Assembly (NCBI GenBank): GCA_036320915.1
Contig: JAXBDG010000021.1
Coordinates: forward strand, 496,001-560,000
Direction: 5' to 3'
Source of the DNA: Linnemannia elongata
Lineage: Eukaryota; Mortierellomycota; Mortierellomycetes; Mortierellales; Mortierellaceae
Length of the DNA: 64,000 bases
Part shown: in pieces, positions 60,025 to 64,000 of the stretch
Position numbering within the stretch: the first letter of the stretch is position 1
Layout: the number at the start of each line of letters is the position of its first letter
Program-made: the position numbers and the translations under genes
The notes under the pieces: model-generated
What the model was told of the DNA's origin: nothing
Seen by the model: the letters and a program-made list of their open reading frames with translations, nothing else
Databases searched by the model: none

Positions 60025-61149
60025 ATGAGGTAGGAAAGAAAAGGACGACACTACTCCTGGACGGCACTGGACACCCACTCTGCGCGTTCAAGACAATGAC
60101 AGTTTACATCTAAAACAACATTGTATTTGACTCCCAACGGACAGAGGATGTGATGGTCTTCAGCAGATCTCTTGAGCATCAATGTTTAAACAGGATACTT
60201 GCGAAGCACTCTCACCCTGAGAACTACAAACTCGGGAGTGCCAAGAATGATAGCCTGTTCTTGACAGTTGTGCTGACATACTGCTCGTTTTTTTTCTTTC
60301 TCGTTCTGTTGGCGATGTCGATTAGCGCCGCTACTCTTACTCCTGAAGGTATGACAATAAAACCCTTTGCTCTTTCGGGTCACAATCTACTTTATGTCGT
60401 ACTTGCTGAGATTTGCAAAGCTATCTAGGTTGTCACTGCAATACAGGCCTTGAGGGGATCGCCATGATGACTAATGCTATCATTTTCACATTGTTCAATT
60501 GCATATAGTTCTCTGGGCCCAAAGAGCCAACTTGGTCTATGTCACCGTCAACCTTCCCGACACCAAACCCACAATTAACCTGACCGAGGACAAGCTTGAG
60601 GTCACTGCCACCTCTGACGGAAAGAACTACCATGTCAGCCTCGAATTTAACAAGCCCATTGTTCCCGAGGTATGCTTCTTATTTACTTTTGACGACTATC
60701 TCGGCGTTTGGTTACTGTTGGCACCAGTACTCTGTAAATCACTTTTTTTTTCTTTAAACAGCGGAGCGTTGGAACAACTTGGACGGAAGGATCTGGACAA
60801 AAGCGACAAAACATGAATCAATTGATATCAGAGAAAGGCGACCGTCTCCAACATTTGTGTCTTTTAATTGACGATACTGACCGTTTGATGACTGATCACA
60901 CTGCCAATTTTTTTGTAGACTTCGACCACAAAAGCCACTGCACGCAACATTTTCTTTATTCTCAACAAGAAGGAGGACAACTGGTGGCCCCGTTTGAACA
61001 AGGGCAACAAGCTCAACTTTGTCAAGACCGACTTTGCCCGCTGGAAGGATGAGGATGATGAGGATGATGAGCCCGAGCAGAACGAGGCCATGGACATGGG
61101 CGGCATGGGCGGTATGCCCGGTATGGGTGGTATGGGTGGCATGCCTGGT

Positions 61150-61180
<31 letters not shown>

Positions 61181-61426
61181 ATCTCCAGAGCTTGATGGCC
61201 AGCATGGGTCAGGGCGGCAACATGCCCGACATGGGCGACTATGGCGATGATCAGGTAAACGATCGATATCCTTCTGTCTACGTTGTATGGCAAGTTTTTG
61301 TTGATATATAGGAAATGTGGACTAATGCTGAATATCATGTTTTGTGTACCTCACTAATAGGAGGATAGCGGTGATGAGGATGAGGATGAGATCCCCCCTC
61401 TTGAGACTGAGGATGGCAAGAACTAA
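60025..61426 (+). CDS. SBA1: Hsp90 co-chaperone p23/Sba1
   Basis: This small cytosolic and nuclear CS-domain co-chaperone binds and stabilises the closed ATP state of Hsp90. Five exons, 60025-60029, 60326-60348, 60509-60669, 60919-61254 and 61361-61426, give 196 residues with consistent phases. The protein starts MSAATLTPEVLWAQR; the CS domain includes YVTVNLPD, KLEVTATSDGKNYHV, LEFNKPIVPE, ARNIFFILNKKEDNWWPRL and FVKTDFARWKDEDDE, the classic p23 signature. A Met/Gly repeat region (about 120-150, GGMGGMPGM units) and an acidic tail follow, as in Sba1. The 5-nt first exon (ATGAG) is preceded by a typical CA-rich leader; an in-frame alternative is ATG at 60315, which would avoid it (MSISAATL). 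Confidence 0.93.
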
Positions 61427-62528
61427 ACAGAGAGCATCAAATTTTAACATTATCTTTGCCTCTATTAAAAAATACAACAACTTTGCTTTCACGGTGTGTT
61501 GGCGTCATCAGTCGCCATTCGTGCTGTGCACCCATGGAAACTTGCGAGCTCCACAAAATAGCATTTCACTGCCTGTTCAGGACAAATCTTTGTTGTCCCC
61601 ACACGAACACACGAAAGAGGATGATACTTTCTAGGCAAGCCCTTATCATGTCAAACCAAGGACATTATGCCTCAGTCCCAGACATGTTGCTGGATGTTTG
61701 AAAAAGGGGATAAATCTTCATTGGTGTATTTCCAACTCTGGGGCTTTTTGTTGCAGTGGATGTGACGAGACACGGGGATTTTACCTATTTAACTCTTGTC
61801 TAAACCTGTATTGCATTCACAGTGCAAGAAAGCAAAGCGAGCGAAGAAGGATACACAAAACATTCGAGGACAGCAGGAAAATGGAATGCGAAAATTGAAT
61901 AGCGAAAAGCAAACACAAACGTTCGTACATGGCAGCAAAAGAATATAGATAGAGTTTTGTTTCTGTTTTTTTGTCGTTGTGGTTTTTCACCGTGGATCGA
62001 GTGAAAGAAAGAACACGAACGAATACCTTTTTCGTGAGATAAAGTAGGACAGAGTTGCTGGCGTTACTGTTGTTGGGTTTCTCTCCAGAAGAACAACTCT
62101 TGGATATGAACTAACGACTTGAACTAGCGTCAGGCTCTTTCTCCTGTTTGATGACAATTCGATCGAATTTCCTTCCTCCATCCTTACCCCTTACCCCATG
62201 ATGATCTTGATTGTGAGGAGTGGCTGTGGGGGAAGGTGGGGCGATGGCTGTGATGGATGGGAATGAGTGAGATTGTTGTGCAAGTAGGCCTATGGTTTTC
62301 CCATCAAACCAGAAAAATCAAAGTGATCGAGGGAGCTGAGCGGGTGACCCCGTCCTGGTGCCTGAATAAAAAAATCAAAAGAGCTTGTTCAATGACATCA
62401 TAGATATGACGTGTGACCATTTGGAGGCTGTTTTGTCGGAGAATATGGGGAGTGATTTATTTCAATTCCACTGCAATGAACTAACAGGTCTGACTTTCTT
62501 TTTTGTACGATGTGCTCGGAGTCCGACA

Positions 62529-62559
<31 letters not shown>

Positions 62560-64000
62560 GGTGGACCCACTCCCAGACCATCACCGCTACAATCATTTCC
62601 AGAATAACCGTCGTCATCTCATCCTGCTCCTTTGTTCTTTTACAGTACAGAACTTCATCGCTGATCGACTGATCGTGGTTGCTGTTCATTTTTATTGACG
62701 TGAGATGTTGTGTACCGTACGTTGGCTAGGGTCCATTTTTCTTCCTAGGTCACTTGTTTATTTTCCTCCAACTCCAGAGATGCATAGCAGAAGGACATGC
62801 AAAATGGCGCTACGAGTGGCCTGTTGGCCGTTTGTGTGACACCAAAAAAGAGCAGCCAACCAACAAACAATACCCTCGTGTATGTTTCTGTCTGCCCTTG
62901 TCTCCATGAGCGAAAAAAAAAAAGAAGCTACCCCCAATCGGTGCCATAACGAGAGAGGGAGGATTAGGATTTGGTTTAGCTTGGTTCTTTTGACCCACCT
63001 TCCATGCACTTTATGTACACTGAAGTTGTCGGAGGGAGAAGGCGAATGGGATGGAAAAAGCCTCTCATCCTATTTCTTCACAGTTCACTTGGTAAAACTC
63101 AAATGAAAAAAAAAGAGAGTTGAAAAGGACGACGCCCATTCTCACCCAGTCACTCACACGGATTGACATCAGCATCTATGCGAAATGGGGTGATTGAGAG
63201 AGAGAAATAGAGAGAGAAAGGAGAAAGCAATGCGGTCATGGAATTTTGAGGGCTCTTTCTCGTCGACTATTTGGTATGCGTTCAACTGTGTTGTCGACTT
63301 CTTTACTCGGATTAGGTCAGGCACAACGCTGACTGGCTGGCTGGCCTTTTGTGTTCTTGTCGGATGTTCAGGCTGTGTGTTTGTATGAGCGTATGTGTGT
63401 GTTGTCACTACTATCGTAATTGTTCTCATCGATGCGATCATCTAAATGATAGGGTTGTTGAGAAGTTGAAGAAGAAAGAAGAAAAGGGGAGATCTTTTCA
63501 TGAGAAGCAACAATTGCCTGGGGTCATGGTAGCAAAGGAGTAGCGAAAGAGGGACTTGTTTTATTTTGTTTTTTCTTGTTGGATTTAAGCAAGAGTACAA
63601 GTGCCCACGTTCTTCCTGTTGAGGGTTATGGATGGCACCATTTAGTAGTAGTAGTGGCACCGGTAGTCTAGCTGGGAATGATTATTATTGCCCTGCCTCT
63701 TGTCTCCTCGTCCCCTTGTCTCTTGTCACTTGTCCTGGATGGAGAGATGTCCCCTGATCAATGATCAGTTAGTTACCCGTATTGTATTGTATTACCCCAG
63801 CCATCCAGCCAGCCAGGGAGGGGCGCCTCTCTCTCCCTTTTCCCAGACACTACCACTTGAACAGCAACAACACAAGCGCCGAACCTTGATGATCCCCTCC
63901 CAATGAACTGAAACCGCGCTAGGGGAACTAGCCTGGTATACTCTTCAACTTTTCTATATAAACTGACCTCCTTTCCATGGTTTCGCGGAGGTCCCATCCA
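61427..64000. other. intergenic region to window end, no gene seen
   Basis: Follows the p23 stop. It contains a 29-nt poly(T), GA/GT-rich patches and short unconvincing open frames on both strands. At the very end a CTATATAAA string (63954-63962) is followed by an ATG at 63979, which could be the start of a plus-strand gene beyond the window, but too little is visible to call it. Confidence 0.55.
62531..62559. repeat. poly(T), 29 nt
   Basis: Homopolymer tract in the terminal intergenic region. Confidence 0.97.

Noticed and set aside
60149..60225. possible C/D snoRNA in p23 intron 1 (GTGATGG ... CTGA)
   Set aside because: C box imperfect, no terminal stem and no convincing C'/D' pair.
60460..60508. 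perfect C-box-like ATGATGA in p23 intron 2
   Set aside because: No D box downstream before the acceptor; the only CTGA lies upstream, the wrong order.
60770..60820. extra p23 exon after the ACAG near 60761
   Set aside because: Would replace the conserved CS-domain stretch with unrelated sequence; direct joining of 60669 to 60919 restores the expected p23 spacing in phase 0.
1..64000. CRISPR array, bacterial operon or plasmid origin
   Set aside because: Introns, eukaryotic gene families and absence of spaced palindromic repeats exclude these.

Overview
The window is nuclear DNA of a filamentous fungus, most likely an early-diverging one (Mucoromycota/Mortierellomycota type). This is inferred from intron-rich housekeeping genes with GT-AG introns (as few as 1 and as many as 8 per gene), CT/CA-rich leaders before start codons, abundant poly(A)/poly(T) tracts and microsatellites, Asn/Gln/Ser-rich protein tails, and the gene content. 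No species is claimed. Splice sites were assigned by hand from reading-frame phase and family conservation, without transcript data.

Layout. 0-2.2 kb (+): 3' part of a Cdc24-type RhoGEF. 4.3-7.0 kb (-): a nine-exon epoxide hydrolase. 9.1-14.7 kb (+): a 1164-residue SulP transporter with STAS and cyclic-nucleotide-binding-like domains (yeast Vsb1 type). 15.0-16.9 kb (+): an unusual SAM methyltransferase with a His-rich segment. From 17.1 to 59.2 kb every recognised gene is on the minus strand: a NIPA magnesium transporter, a 1000-residue aspartic protease, an unrecognised 336-residue protein, a gene-free stretch of about 12.3 kb, a small secreted cysteine-rich protein, mitochondrial Hsp70, a membrane-anchored M24 Xaa-Pro peptidase, a hyaluronan-synthase-family glycosyltransferase, a GDP-mannose transporter, the ER cargo receptor SURF4/Erv29 and ribosomal protein eL6. 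60.0-61.4 kb (+): the Hsp90 co-chaperone p23/Sba1. The last 2.6 kb holds no gene I can support.

How the genes relate. Most are conserved housekeeping genes and I see no metabolic cluster. Three neighbours (hyaluronan-synthase-like enzyme, Golgi GDP-mannose transporter, SURF4) all serve the secretory pathway or cell surface, but adjacency may be chance. The points I consider most worth following are the vertebrate-like hyaluronan synthase, a degenerate zinc-ribbon ORF resembling the C-terminus of Fanzor/TnpB nucleases inside or beside the eL6 first intron, the M24 peptidase with a predicted vacuolar sorting signal, the His-rich methyltransferase, and the large gene-free interval.
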